A DNA stretch of 64,000 nucleotides from RHKX01 sp963745755 (GCA_963745755.1 CAVUYP010000001.1:2356001-2420000), one strand, 5' to 3'. Shown: positions 10,130 through 20,178, counted from the stretch's first letter. Numbers and translations are program-made. Notes: generated by a model from the letters alone, not told the origin.

Positions 10130-11690
10130 CTACAGGCCGAGCATGCCGGCGATGGCCTCGCCGGCGTGGATCGAGAAGTCGATCAGCGGCGAGGGGACGA
10201 TGCCGAAGACGACCGTTGCCGCGGAGGTCAGCACGATCGCCCCGAGCAGCAGCGCGCAGCGGCCGCCGCTCGGCGTGCCGGCGGGGGTGCGGCCGGCCGT
10301 GCCGGCGCGGCCCGGCGGCGGCTCGGCGCCGTCGGCCTCGGGGGCGGCACCGGCGATCGCCGGTGCCAGTCGCGGCGCCGGGCGCATCCAGACGGCGGCG
10401 ATCACCCTCAGGTAGTAGGCGAGCGAGATCATCGAGCCGACGACGATGACGACGCCGAGCCACGTGTAGTCGCCGGCGACGGCCGCCTCGATCAGGAACA
10501 GCTTGCCCATGAAGCCCGCGGTGCCGGGCAGGCCGGCGAGCGCGAGCATCGAGATCGTCAGCGGCCAGGCCAGCGCCGGGCGGTCCTTGCCGAGGCCCTG
10601 AACGGCGGCGATGTCGTCGCCGTGCGCCGTCTCGCGCTCGCGGATCGCGATCACCGCGAAAGCGGCGAGGTTCATCAACGTGTAGGCGGCGAGGTAGAAG
10701 ACCATGGCGTCGATCCCGGCAACGCTGCCGACGAGCAGGCCGACGAGCATGTAGCCGGCCTGGGCGACGCCCGAATAGCCGAGCATCCGCTTCAGCGAGT
10801 GCTGGCCGAGGGCGCCGACGTTGCCGACGACGATCGTGATCGCCGCCAGCGCCGCGAGCGCCGGCTGCCACTGGTCGGCGGACGGGCCGAGCGCGGTGAT
10901 GAAGAAGCGGGCGAAGACCGCGAAGGCGGCGGCCTTGGTGGCGACGGCCATGAACGCGGTGATCGGCGTCGGCGCGCCCTCGTAGACGTCGGGCGTCCAC
11001 TGATGGAAGGGCGCGATCGAGACCTTGAAGGCGAGGCCGACGGCGATGAACGCGATCCCGATCAGAACCAGCGGGTCGTCGGCGAGGTCGCTGCCGATCC
11101 CCTGCGCGATCGCCGTGAAGTCGGTCGCGCCGCCGGAGCCGCCGTAGATGAACGCCGATCCGTAGAGCAGCGTCGCCGATCCGATCGATCCGACGATCAG
11201 GTACTTGAGCCCCGACTCGAGCGACTTCGTCCGCGACCGGTGCGACCCGCAGAGCACGTAGAGCGGGATCGAGAGCAGCTCGAGGGCGACGAACAGCGTG
11301 ATCAGGTTCTGGGCCTCGGCGAGCAGGACCATGCCGAGCACCGAGCCGAGCAGCAGCGTGTGCGACTCCCCGAATCCCGCCTCCTCGGCGGCAGGGTCGC
11401 GGAGCTGCAGCGGGATCACGAACGCCGCCGCCGCGACGACGATCAGGCCGATCGTCATCGACAGCCCGTCGGCACGGCAGGGCGCCGGCGACGAGATCGA
11501 CGTCGGGCTCGCCGAGCCGCCAGATCATCAGGCCGGCGGCCGCCGCCAGCGTCACCAGCGTCAGTGCCGAGGAGAGCAGGCGGTTGCCGCGCGGCCCGAT
11601 CAGCCCGACCATCAGGACCACGCAGATCCCGGCGACCAGGGCGATCACCGGCGACAGCGCGCCGTAGTCGATGTCGGGCGTCTCGATCAC
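10130..11690 (-). CDS. nuoN: NADH-quinone oxidoreductase subunit N (one frameshift)
   Basis: An antiporter-like membrane subunit of NDH-1, about 519 residues after correction. The ATG at 11690 overlaps the nuoM stop by 4 nt. The N-terminal part (MIETPDIDYGALSPVIALVAG) and the part after DGLSMTIG are in different frames. One extra base at about 11477 (CTG-C-CGT in the gene strand) explains this and restores ALRADGLSMTIG. The proton-channel core is intact: LFVALELLSIPLYVL, SGLKYLIVGSIGSA and the FKVSIAPFHQWTPDVYEGAPTP region. It is the last gene of the nuoJ-N block and is followed by the palindromic element. Confidence 0.9.
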
Positions 11691-13222
11691 GGACCGGACT
11701 CCTCGGCGACCGGGGCGTAGCCGCTCCAGCCGCGCCCGACGGCCGCCGCCTCGGGAGCGGGCTCGGGATCGGGGCTGACCGCGGCGAGGCTGCGGTCGAC
11801 GGCGGCCGAGCCGCGGGTCGTGATCAGGCCCGGGTAGAGGGCGAGGCCGATGATGCAGGCGACGAGCGGGACGATGACGACGGCCTCACGGAGCGTGATC
11901 TCGCGCGACACCGCGCCCTCGGGCAGCCGGTCATGCATCGTCTGCTGGTACATCCGCAGCGAGTAGAAGGCGGCCAGGGCGATCCCGGTCGAGGCGATCA
12001 GGGCGATCGCCACCTTGGTCTCGAAGACCCCCTTGAGGATGAAGAACTCGCCGACGAAGTTCGCCGATCCGGGGATCGCCAGCAGGGCCATCGTCACGAT
12101 CACGAACAGGACCGCCAGCACCGGCGCCCGCTTCGCCATGCCGCCCATCTCGCGGATGTCCTCGGTCCCGGTCCGCTCGGCGAGCAGCGCGATGATCAAG
12201 AAGACCGGCGCGACGACGAGCGCGTGGTTGACCATCTGGATCACCGAGCCGTCGCCGCCGGCGGCGGAGAGGCTGAAGATGCCGAGCGTGATGAACCCCA
12301 TCTGCGCGATCGACGAGTAACCGGCGATCAGCCGGACGTTGGTCTGCGTGAACGCCATCGCCGAGCCGTAGAGGATCGAGGCGACGCCGATGATCAGCAG
12401 CACGTCCTGAAAGTGGATCGCCGCATCGGGGAAGATCGGCAGGACGATCCGCAGGAAGCCGTAGGCGGCCACCTTCGAGAGGACGCCGCCGAGCAGGACC
12501 AGGACCGGCAACGGGCAGGCCTTGTAGGCGTCGACGACCCAGCCGTGGACGAGGAACGCCGGCATCTTGACCAGGAACGCCAGCGAGAAGAAGCAGAAGA
12601 TCCAGTACTGGCTGCCGGTCGGCAGCGGGAACTGCCGGAGGACCTCGATCGAGAACGTGACGCCGCCGACCGAGTCGGCGCTGAGCACCGCCGTCGCGAT
12701 CGCGCCGACGAGCATCAGCAGCGATCCGATCAGCGTGTAGATGATCATCTTGATCGTCGCCCGGACCCGGTCGCCGGTGCCCCACGAGCCGATCAGGAAG
12801 TAGAACGGGATCAGCATCAGGTCGAAGAAGAGGACGAACAGCAGCAGGTCCTGGGCGAGGAAGGCGCCGAGCGTCGCCGTCTGGGCGAGGCCGAGCATGA
12901 AGAAGTAGTTACGGGGGCGGTCGGGGTGCTGGAGAGCCGACCAGACGACCGCCGCCGCCCACAGCAGCGAGGTCATCAGGACGAGGAAGACGCTGAGCCC
13001 GTCGACGCCGAGCTGGAAGCGGACCCCGAGCTGCGGGATCCAGCTGTGGTCGACGACGTCCTGAAGGGTGCCACCGGCCGAGTCGAACCCGGCGACGAGC
13101 GCGATCGCGAGCCCGAGCGAGCCGAGCGCGCCGAGCAGCGCCCACCAGCCGACGATTCGCGACGGCAGCAGGAAGCCGATCAGGCCGACGGCGACGGGCA
13201 CGAAGACGATCCAGGTCAGCAT
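11687..13222 (-). CDS. nuoM: NADH-quinone oxidoreductase subunit M
   Basis: A 511-residue polytopic proton-pumping subunit of complex I. The ATG at 13222 shares its A with the nuoL stop (TGATG). The core motifs of the Mrp-antiporter family are present (LFFDLMLIPFYFLIG and the FLVKMPAFLVHGW segment). The segment usually written HTWLPDAHTEAP reads HGWVVDAYKACP here, so the most conserved loop of NuoM is diverged. The helix glutamate and lysine pattern of the channel otherwise looks preserved (KMIIYTLIGSLLML). It is translationally coupled to nuoL and nuoN. Confidence 0.93.
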   Translation of the reverse strand: MLTWIVFVPVAVGLIGFLLPSRIVGWWALLGALGSLGLAIALVAGFDSAGGTLQDVVDHSWIPQLGVRFQLGVDGLSVFLVLMTSLLWAAAVVWSALQHPDRPRNYFFMLGLAQTATLGAFLAQDLLLFVLFFDLMLIPFYFLIGSWGTGDRVRATIKMIIYTLIGSLLMLVGAIATAVLSADSVGGVTFSIEVLRQFPLPTGSQYWIFCFFSLAFLVKMPAFLVHGWVVDAYKACPLPVLVLLGGVLSKVAAYGFLRIVLPIFPDAAIHFQDVLLIIGVASILYGSAMAFTQTNVRLIAGYSSIAQMGFITLGIFSLSAAGGDGSVIQMVNHALVVAPVFLIIALLAERTGTEDIREMGGMAKRAPVLAVLFVIVTMALLAIPGSANFVGEFFILKGVFETKVAIALIASTGIALAAFYSLRMYQQTMHDRLPEGAVSREITLREAVVIVPLVACIIGLALYPGLITTRGSAAVDRSLAAVSPDPEPAPEAAAVGRGWSGYAPVAEESGP

Positions 13223-15231
13223 CAGGATGCCGCCAGCAGGAAGTAGAGGCCGATCGCGGCGAGGCCGCCGATCACGAGCAGGGCGTAGAAGCGGACGAAC
13301 CCGGACTGCGCCGTGCGGACGACGGCGCCGAGCCCGCTGACCCCGTCGCTGGTGCCGCGGACGATTCCCTGGACGGCGACCCGCTCGAAGACGTCGTTGG
13401 CGAAGCGGCCGCAGGCGACGACCGGCTTGTAGACGAGGAAGTCGATGATCTCGTCGAAGTACCAGCGGTTGTAGAGGAAGTCGTGGATCCGCGGGAAGCG
13501 GTCGCGGAGCCGCAGCGTCGACCCGGGGGCGACCATGTACAGGTAGTAGACGGCGGCGATGCCGAGCAGCGAGCAGACCGCGCCGACGAACATCCCGATG
13601 TAGGCGTCGGTGGTCGAGACGTGCACGGAGCTGGCGATCGGCGAGGACTCGAAGACCGGGTCGAGGAAGCTCTCGAGGACGTTGGTTACTCCGGGGATCT
13701 GGATCAGCCCGGCGAACAGCGCCCCGAAGGCGAGGATCGCCATCGCCACCCGCATCGGCCACTCGCGCTCGGCGACCCGGTGCTCCTCGGCGGGGAAGCC
13801 GACGTCGCTGTCCTCCGCCTCGCCGGTCGCCGGATTGGCCGGCGCGGCGTGGGCGAGGTGGCCGTCCTCGAGCTCCTTGGCCTGCTCGCAGGGGTCGCCG
13901 TAGACGACCCGGAAGACGATCCGGAACGAGTAGGCGGCGGTCAGGATCGCGCCCAGGTAGCCGCCGATCGTGAAGATCCAGAACATGCCGCCGCGGGCGG
14001 CGGCGAACGAGAGGATCTCGTCCTTGCTGAAGAACCCGGACGTGCCCGGGAACGCGGCGAGTGCCAGGGCGCCGCAGATCAGCGTCCCGCAGGTGAACGG
14101 CATCGCCTTGCGGAAGCCGCCCATCCGGTCGACGTTCTGCATCCCCGCCATCGCCGAGATGATCGAGCCGGCCGCCATGAACAGCAGCGCCTTGAAGAAG
14201 GCATGGGTCATCAGGTGGAAGAGCCCGGCGCTGTAGGCGCCGATCGAGACGCCGACGATCATGTAGCCGATCTGGCTCATCGTCGAGAAGGCGATGATCC
14301 GCTTCAGGTCGGTGACGGCGAGCGCGATCGTCGCCGCGATCAGCAGCGTGATCAGGCCGCCGAAGGCGGCGATGTCGGCAGCGGTCGGAGCGAGGTCGAA
14401 GAGCGGGTAGGAGCGGGCGATCAGGTAGACGCCGGCGGTGACCATCGTCGCCGCGTGGATCAGCGAGCTGACCGGGGTCGGGCCCTCCATCGCGTCGGCG
14501 AGCCAGGTGTGGAACGGAACCTGCGCGGACTTGGCGAAGGCGCCGACGGTGAGCAGCAGGCAGATCGCGACGATCGTCCATTCGTTCGAGCTGAAGGCCT
14601 CCGGCGCCTTCTCGAAGACGGCGCCGTAGTCGGTGACGCCGAGCTCCTTGATCAGCAGGATCGCGGCGAAGACGAGGCCGATGTCGCCGATCACGTTGAT
14701 CACGAACGCCTTCATGCCGGCCTTGGTCGCGGTGTCGCGGCGGTACCAGAAGCTGATCAGCGCGTAGGAGGCGTAGCCGACGAACGCCCAGCCGACGATC
14801 AGCAGCAGGTAGTTGCCGGCGAGGACCAGCAGCAGCATCGAGAAGACGAAGAAGTTGAGGTAGGCGAAGAAGCGCCGATAGCCGGCGTCGCCCTTCATGT
14901 AGGCGAACGAGTAGAGGTGGATCAGCGTCGATACGCCGGTCACGACCAGCGTCATGAAGACAGAGAGTGGGTCGACGAGGATCCCCAGGTCGAAGGGGAT
15001 CCCGGCCGCACCGGCGTAGTCGTAGAGGGTGCTCGCGTACTCGCGCTGGTCGACCGGATCGCCGAGCAGCGTCAGCAGCGTCCCGACCGCGCAGACGAAG
15101 GCGAGGCCGATCGAGGCGGTGCCGATGACGCCGGCGGCGCGGGCCGGCAGCACCTTGAACAGCGTCCCGATCGTGATCGCCCCGGCGAGCGGGAAGGCGA
15201 TGATCAGCCAGGCCCAGGTGGTGACGCTCAT
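13222..15231 (-). CDS. nuoL: NADH-quinone oxidoreductase subunit L
   Basis: A 669-residue subunit that is the distal proton pump and carries the long lateral helix. The ATG at 15231 overlaps the nuoK stop by 4 nt. The signature FHTWLADAMEGPTPVSSLIH and the following HAATMVTAGVYL are intact, as is VGWAFVGYASYALISFWY. A hydrophilic insert at about residues 475-510 (QAKELEDGHLAHAAPANP) lies between late helices. The C-terminal region DFLYNRWYFDEIID matches the NuoL end. No frame problem was found. Confidence 0.96.
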   Translation of the reverse strand: MSVTTWAWLIIAFPLAGAITIGTLFKVLPARAAGVIGTASIGLAFVCAVGTLLTLLGDPVDQREYASTLYDYAGAAGIPFDLGILVDPLSVFMTLVVTGVSTLIHLYSFAYMKGDAGYRRFFAYLNFFVFSMLLLVLAGNYLLLIVGWAFVGYASYALISFWYRRDTATKAGMKAFVINVIGDIGLVFAAILLIKELGVTDYGAVFEKAPEAFSSNEWTIVAICLLLTVGAFAKSAQVPFHTWLADAMEGPTPVSSLIHAATMVTAGVYLIARSYPLFDLAPTAADIAAFGGLITLLIAATIALAVTDLKRIIAFSTMSQIGYMIVGVSIGAYSAGLFHLMTHAFFKALLFMAAGSIISAMAGMQNVDRMGGFRKAMPFTCGTLICGALALAAFPGTSGFFSKDEILSFAAARGGMFWIFTIGGYLGAILTAAYSFRIVFRVVYGDPCEQAKELEDGHLAHAAPANPATGEAEDSDVGFPAEEHRVAEREWPMRVAMAILAFGALFAGLIQIPGVTNVLESFLDPVFESSPIASSVHVSTTDAYIGMFVGAVCSLLGIAAVYYLYMVAPGSTLRLRDRFPRIHDFLYNRWYFDEIIDFLVYKPVVACGRFANDVFERVAVQGIVRGTSDGVSGLGAVVRTAQSGFVRFYALLVIGGLAAIGLYFLLAAS

Positions 15232-15527
15232 CCGCGCAGCCCCCGGTTCTCGTCGACGTCGAGCGGGATCCGGCGCCTGTACATGGCGACGATCAGGCCG
15301 AGGCCGACCACGACCTCGCAGGCGGCGACGACCATCACGATCATCGCGAAGATCTGCCCGTCGGCGGTGCCGAGGTTGCGGCTGAATGCGAGCAGCGCCA
15401 GGTTCGAGCTGTTCAGCATCAGCTCGAGGCAGAGGAGGATCACCAGCGGGCTGCGGCGGATGAGCACGCCGCCGGCACCGACCGAGAACAGCAGCGCGCT
15501 GAGGACGAGGTACCAAGTCGTGCCCAT
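15228..15527 (-). CDS. nuoK: NADH-quinone oxidoreductase subunit K
   Basis: A 99-residue, three-helix membrane subunit, the normal NuoK length. I chose the ATG at 15527 because it shares its A with the nuoJ stop (TGATG). The conserved LCLELMLNSSNLAL segment carries the buried glutamate needed for proton transfer, and the second glutamate lies in VVAACEVVVGLGL. It sits between nuoJ and nuoL with overlaps at both ends. Confidence 0.96.
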   Translation of the reverse strand: MGTTWYLVLSALLFSVGAGGVLIRRSPLVILLCLELMLNSSNLALLAFSRNLGTADGQIFAMIVMVVAACEVVVGLGLIVAMYRRRIPLDVDENRGLRG

Positions 15528-16066
15528 CAGGCGGCGCCCTCTCCGTCGATGCGGGCCTCGGGATCGGGGCGGCGGGCGGCCAGCACGACGGCGCCGACGG
15601 CGGCGATCAGGAGCAGCAGCGATGCGGCCTCGAACGGGATCAGGAAGCGCTCGAGCAGCAGCCTGCCGATCGCCTCGGGGGAGCCGAAGTTGGCCGGGAT
15701 CACCGCTCCCTCGCTGCCGAGCGACTTCAGGCCGGAGCCGAGCACGGCGATCGAGAGCTCGACGAACAGGGCGCCGGCGACGAGCGGCGCGAGGATCCGC
15801 TGGCCCGGGATCGCGTCCCAGAGCGGCTCCTCGAAGCCGCCGACGTAGGCGGCGACGAAGACGTAGAGGACCATCACCGCACCCGCGTAGACGACGACCT
15901 GGGCCGCCGCCACGAACTCGGCGTGGAGGAGCAGGAACAGCCCGGCAAGCGAGAACAGGTGCACGACGAGGGCCAGCACGCTGTAGAACGGATTGCGAAG
16001 CGCGACGACGGCGATCGCCCCCCCGAGTGCCCCGATGGCGCCAGCGAAGAATGCGACCTGCTCCAT
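15527..16066 (-). CDS. nuoJ: NADH-quinone oxidoreductase subunit J
   Basis: A 179-residue membrane subunit with five predicted helices. AEFVAAAQVVVYAGAVMVLY contains the conserved pi-bulge helix, and the N-terminus ALGGAIAVVALRNPFYSVLAL is typical. It is the first gene of the J-N block because nuoI lies 11 kb away. A TAGGAT box 8 nt before the ATG and the lack of a Shine-Dalgarno sequence suggest an own, leaderless promoter. The C-terminal tail is short and acidic. Confidence 0.94.
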   Translation of the reverse strand: MEQVAFFAGAIGALGGAIAVVALRNPFYSVLALVVHLFSLAGLFLLLHAEFVAAAQVVVYAGAVMVLYVFVAAYVGGFEEPLWDAIPGQRILAPLVAGALFVELSIAVLGSGLKSLGSEGAVIPANFGSPEAIGRLLLERFLIPFEAASLLLLIAAVGAVVLAARRPDPEARIDGEGAA

Positions 16067-16074
16067 TGCGCCGC

Positions 16075-16080
16075 ATCCTA
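16075..16080 (-). promoter_or_regulatory. Putative -10 box for nuoJ (leaderless)
   Basis: TAGGAT on the minus strand, 8 nt before the nuoJ ATG, leaves room only for a leaderless transcript. It lies back to back with the TAGGCT box of the divergent esterase in a 39-bp intergenic region. Confidence 0.45.
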
Positions 16081-16090
16081 GTGCTGCCGA

Positions 16091-16096
16091 TAGGCT
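16091..16096 (+). promoter_or_regulatory. Putative -10 box for the esterase gene (leaderless)
   Basis: TAGGCT lies 9 nt before the GTG at 16106, with no Shine-Dalgarno sequence. The same hexamer precedes the CoA-transferase gene at 23398. Confidence 0.45.
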
Positions 16097-16105
16097 CGCT
16101 GCCGA

Positions 16106-17041
16106 GTGATGCAGAAGCTACTGACAGCTCTGTCGCGGCTGAGCCTGCGCCTGTTCGTCAGGCCCGTGCTCGGCTCCCGCCTGCCGATCGGATTCCAGCG
16201 TCGCTGGATCGAGGCGATGACCCGTGTGACCGGCGGGCCGGGCGGCGTCGAGAGCAGCGAAATCTGGATCGGGGAGCTGTCGATGAAGCGGATGCGGAGG
16301 GTCGACGGCGACAGCGTCGGCGCCGTCGACGCAGCCCAGCGGAGCGCGATCCTCTACGCGCACGGCGGTGCGTTCGAGGTCGGCGGCGGCGACATGTATT
16401 CGGGCTTCGCCGCCTGGCTCGCTGCGGCGACCGGCGCCGACGTCTACCTGCCCGACTACCGGCTCGCGCCCGAGCACACCCAGCCGGCGGCGAGCGACGA
16501 CCTGTTCGCCGCCTACCGGGCCGTCCTCGAGCTCGGCCACGACCCGGGACGGACGGCGGTGATCGGCGACTCCGCCGGCGGCAGCCTGGCGGTGGCGACC
16601 GTCCGCTCGCTGCGCGAGATGGGCCTGCCCTCGCCGGCGGCCGTCGTCCTGATCTCGCCCTGGCTCGACCTCTCGCTGTCCGGGGCCAGCGTCGGCCTCG
16701 TCGGCAGCCGCGATCCGATGCTGCGCCGCGAGGCGCTTGCCGCCGCCGCCCGCAACTACGCCGGCGGCCTCCATCTCGACGACCCGCGGATCTCGCCGCT
16801 GTTCGCCGACCTCCGCACCCTGCCGCCGACGCTGGTCCAGGTCGGCACCGACGAGATCCTCCTCGACGATTCGACGCGGTTCGCCGATCGCGCCTATGCG
16901 GCCGGGGTCGAGGTCGAACTGCAGCGCTTCGATGGGCTCTTCCACGACTTCCAGCTGTTCGCGAGGCTGCTGCGATCCTCGCGCGGGGCCCTCGACGACA
17001 TCGCCGCGTTCCTGAATCGGCACACCGATTCCCGCGCCTGA
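16106..17041 (+). CDS. Alpha/beta hydrolase, hormone-sensitive-lipase-like esterase
   Basis: A 311-residue carboxylesterase of the HSL (family IV) type. The oxyanion-hole motif HGGAFEVGGG lies near residue 90, the nucleophile elbow GDSAGGSL near residue 153, the acid in GTDEILLDDS near residue 250 and the His in GLFHDFQLF near residue 278. The start is GTG 16106 or ATG 16109, which are adjacent codons. Such enzymes hydrolyse short acyl esters; the natural substrate is unknown. It has no signal peptide, though the N-terminus is mildly amphipathic. It is divergent from nuoJ and is the first plus-strand gene of the block that separates the two nuo segments. Confidence 0.86.
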   Translation: MMQKLLTALSRLSLRLFVRPVLGSRLPIGFQRRWIEAMTRVTGGPGGVESSEIWIGELSMKRMRRVDGDSVGAVDAAQRSAILYAHGGAFEVGGGDMYSGFAAWLAAATGADVYLPDYRLAPEHTQPAASDDLFAAYRAVLELGHDPGRTAVIGDSAGGSLAVATVRSLREMGLPSPAAVVLISPWLDLSLSGASVGLVGSRDPMLRREALAAAARNYAGGLHLDDPRISPLFADLRTLPPTLVQVGTDEILLDDSTRFADRAYAAGVEVELQRFDGLFHDFQLFARLLRSSRGALDDIAAFLNRHTDSRA

Positions 17042-17122
17042 CCGATCGCCGAGGTTTGCCGGCGCGGCACGGGGGTAACGAAGCGGCGGTCGACCGCTGC
17101 AAGCCCGCTCGGGCGCGCTACT

Positions 17123-18187
17123 GTGGGCCGCGGTACGGGGGCGGATGCGCCGCTCAAACTTCAACCCAAGTGGGGCAGCTTGGAAGCGAGCCAATTTCGT
17201 GAGGAGAACGAAGCGCCGATCGGCGCTTCCGCCGAGCTAGTCGAGTCCGATTTCTCGGCCCCGGTCACCTCCCCCGGGCGCCTCTTCTGGAAACGCTTCC
17301 GCGAGGACCGCCTGGCGCTCGCGTCGATCGCCTTCATCTGCCTGCTGATCCTGGTCGCGATCTTCGCGCCGGTGATCGTCTCGCTCGCCGGCGAGCCCGG
17401 CCCCGACGTCCGTGACACCGGCGCGCTCGACCCGCTCTTCGCGACGCCGACCGGCCCCTCCTCGGAGCACTACTTCGGCGTCGACCAGCTCGGCCGCGAC
17501 GTCTTCAGCCGGACGATCTACGGGGCCCGGGTCTCGCTGATCGTCGCCTTCGCGGCGACCTTCATCGCGACGATCTTCGGCGTCATCGCCGGCCTGCTCG
17601 CCGGCTACTACCGCGGCTGGACCGACACGCTGATCTCGCGCAGCGTCGACGTGCTGCTGGCGATCCCCTACCTGCTGCTGGCGACCGGCCTCGCCGCCGC
17701 CTGCACGCTCGGGCAGACCAGCGGCGGCGGCTCCGGCTGCCTCGGCGGCCTGATCAAGCCCGGCCTCGGCGTCGTCATCTTCGTGATCGCGTTCACGAGC
17801 TGGACGTACATGGCGCGAATCGTCCGCGGCCAGGTCCTGTCGCTGCGCGAGAAGGAGTTCGTCGAGGCGTCGCGCTCGATGGGCGCCTCCGACATGCGGA
17901 TCGTCTTCCGCGAGCTGCTCCCGAACCTGACCGCGCCGATCATCGTCTACGCGTCGATCCTGATCCCGCAGGTGATCCTCTACGAGGCGGCGCTGTCGTT
18001 CCTCGGCGTCGGCGTCACCAACCAGCCGAGCTGGGGCCAGATGATCTCCGACGCCACGCCGGTCTTCAGCGAGGCCTGGTGGTACATGCTCTTCCCCGGC
18101 ATTGCCCTCGTCCTCACCGTGCTCGCCTTCAACTTCGTCGGCGACGCGATGCAGGACGCCCTCAACCCCCGCAAGCGCCGATCCTGA
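17123..18187 (+). CDS. Oligopeptide/dipeptide ABC transporter permease (OppC/DppC-like)
   Basis: A permease of about 354 residues if the GTG at 17123 is used; a TTG at 17180 (20th codon) is an alternative. TM1 is at about residues 63-88. The DppC hallmark HYFGVDQLGRDVFSR is present, as is the coupling loop EKEFVEASRSMGASDMRIVF. An insert with two cysteines (CTLGQTSGGGSGC) sits between helices in the middle of the permease domain. It is unusual in that the C-type permease leads the operon, ahead of the binding protein and the B-type permease. It imports short peptides or related solutes with the genes that follow. Confidence 0.87.
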   Translation: MGRGTGADAPLKLQPKWGSLEASQFREENEAPIGASAELVESDFSAPVTSPGRLFWKRFREDRLALASIAFICLLILVAIFAPVIVSLAGEPGPDVRDTGALDPLFATPTGPSSEHYFGVDQLGRDVFSRTIYGARVSLIVAFAATFIATIFGVIAGLLAGYYRGWTDTLISRSVDVLLAIPYLLLATGLAAACTLGQTSGGGSGCLGGLIKPGLGVVIFVIAFTSWTYMARIVRGQVLSLREKEFVEASRSMGASDMRIVFRELLPNLTAPIIVYASILIPQVILYEAALSFLGVGVTNQPSWGQMISDATPVFSEAWWYMLFPGIALVLTVLAFNFVGDAMQDALNPRKRRS

Positions 18188-18242
18188 CCCCGACAGAGAA
18201 CCAACGATGAACACGAACTCGTCCCAACCGAAAGGAAAGACA

Positions 18243-20118
18243 ATGCGAAAGAAGGTCCTCCGGGTGCTCGTGCCCGGGATATTCCTCGTCGCGGCGCTGG
18301 CGCTGGCCGCCTGCGGCAGCGACGGCAGCAGCTCCGACTCGACCAGCTCCGGCACCGCCGACGCGCAGAAGCAGTACGCGGCGCCGACCGAGGCGCCCTC
18401 GGACGCCCAGTCGGGCGGCGATCTGACCGTGATCGCGGCCAGCGACGTCGACTACATCGACCCGGGCGCGGCCTACTACCAGTGGACGTTCATGATCGAC
18501 GCCGCCACGCAGTCGCCGCTCGAGGCCTATGCGCCGGCCGACATCGCCGAGCCGACGCCGCTGCTGGCCACCGACAAGCCGGAGATCAGCGACGACGGCA
18601 AGACCGTCACCTACACGCTCAACAGCGGCGTCATGTTCTCGCCGCCGGTGAGTCGCGAGGTGACCTCGGCCGACGTCAAGTACGCGATCGAGCGGGCGTT
18701 GCTCCCCGGCGTTCCGAACGGCTACATCCAGACCTACCTGGCCGGAGTCGAGGGAATCGACAAGGCCGTCAAGGAGGCCCAGGACAATCCGACCGGCGGC
18801 GCCCCGGACATCAGCGGGATCACGACGCCCGACGATCAGACGCTCGAGATCAAGCTGACCAACACGACCGCGGCCGGTGTGACCGGAGCACTGACGCTCC
18901 CGGTCAGCTCGCCGGTTCCGGAGGAGTACGCGAAGAAGTTCGACGCCGACAACCCGTCGACCTACGGTGAGAATCAGGTCGCGACCGGCCCGTACATGAT
19001 CGAGAACGCGTGCGTCGCCGGTGGCAAGAGCACCGACAAGTGCGACGGCTCGCTGACCGGCTACACGCCGAACAAGGAGATCCATCTGGTCCGCAACCCG
19101 AACTGGGGCGGCGAGGCCGGCTCACCGCCGGACTGGGACTTCCGTCCCGCCTACCTCGACGAGGTCAACGTCCAGGAGGGCTTCGCCGACACGGTGTCGG
19201 CCTCGAAGAAGGTGCTGGCCGGCAACGCGATGGTCAACGGCGACTTCACGACGCCGCCGAGCGCCATCAAGCAGGCCGTGCAGAGCGGCGAGGACGGGCA
19301 GCTGACGCTGACCGCCGAGCGGTGGCAACCGCTACGTCTCGCTGAACACGCAGAAGCCGCCGTTCGACGACATCAACGTCCGCAAGGCCGTGATCGCGAA
19401 CAGCAACCGGACCGACCTCCGCAACACCCGCGGCGGCGAGTTGACCGGACCGGTGGCTTCCCACTACCTGCCGCCGGACTTCCCCGGCTTCGAGCAGGCC
19501 GGTGGCCTCGAGGGTCCCGACCTCGACTTCACGGCGAACCCGGACGGCGATCCGGCGCTCGCCGCGGAGTACATGAAGAAGGCCGGGTTCTCGAGCGGCA
19601 AGTGCGAGGGCTCCGGTTGCGAGATCACCATGGTCGGTGACGACTCGCCTCCGGGATCCGACACCGCGGCGGTCGTGAAGAGCCAGCTCGAGCAGCTCGG
19701 CTTCACGGTCAACTTCCAGAAGGTGACCCACGACATCATGTACACGAAGTTCTGCAGCACCCCGTCGAACGCACCCGAGGTGTGTCCGAACGTGGGCTGG
19801 CTGAAGGACTTCAACGACGGTCAGTCGATGCTCGACCCGACGTTCAACGGGCAGAACATCGTCCCGGAGAACAACTCCAACTGGCCGCAGCTGAACGTGC
19901 CGGAGATCAACAAGGCGATCGACGACGCGACGCTGATCGACGACCCGCAGGAGCGGGCCGACGCCTGGGGCAAGGTCGACGACATGATCTCCGCCCAGGC
20001 CCCGGCCATCCCCTACATCTGGGATGACCAGGCGAACATCCAGTCGGCCGACGTGGCCGGCGTCATCAACAAGGCGAACGCCAACTGGGATCTGGCGTTC
20101 ACCTCGCTGAAGCCGTGA
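18243..20118 (+). CDS. Peptide ABC transporter substrate-binding lipoprotein (one frameshift)
   Basis: A family 5 solute-binding protein (OppA/DppA type) of about 624 residues after correction. I chose the ATG at 18243 because an AAGGAAAG site precedes it; ATG 18207 is possible. The lipobox ALAAC follows a hydrophobic signal, and the mature part begins with a Ser/Asp-rich linker. The frame breaks at about 19320: up to DGQLTLTAE it is in one frame, and after one extra base it continues GGNRYVSLNTQKPPFDDINV in another. The C-terminal lobe (DAWGKVDDMISAQAPAIPYIW) is complete. The fold and length fit the family, so the protein is probably intact in the organism. The ligand is inferred as a peptide. 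Confidence 0.85.
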
Positions 20119-20151
20119 TCGGCGGAAGCTGATCAAGACCGATTGAGAGGA

Positions 20152-20178
20152 GGGGGCCCGCCCGGACGGCGGGCCCCC
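20152..20178 (+). terminator. Intra-operon hairpin between binding protein and permease genes
   Basis: GGGGGCCCGCC (20152-20162) and its exact complement GGCGGGCCCCC (20168-20178) form an 11-bp GC-only stem with a 5-nt loop, 33 nt after the binding-protein stop. Such hairpins often protect the upstream mRNA or partly terminate, so that binding protein exceeds permease. There is no U-tract. Confidence 0.6.

Noticed and set aside
9509..13246. Very long open frame on the plus strand opposite nuoN and nuoM (over 1,200 codons)
   Set aside because: It is a by-product of strong GC codon bias on the opposite strand. Its product is Arg/Gly/Asp-rich low-complexity and the minus strand encodes clear nuo subunits.
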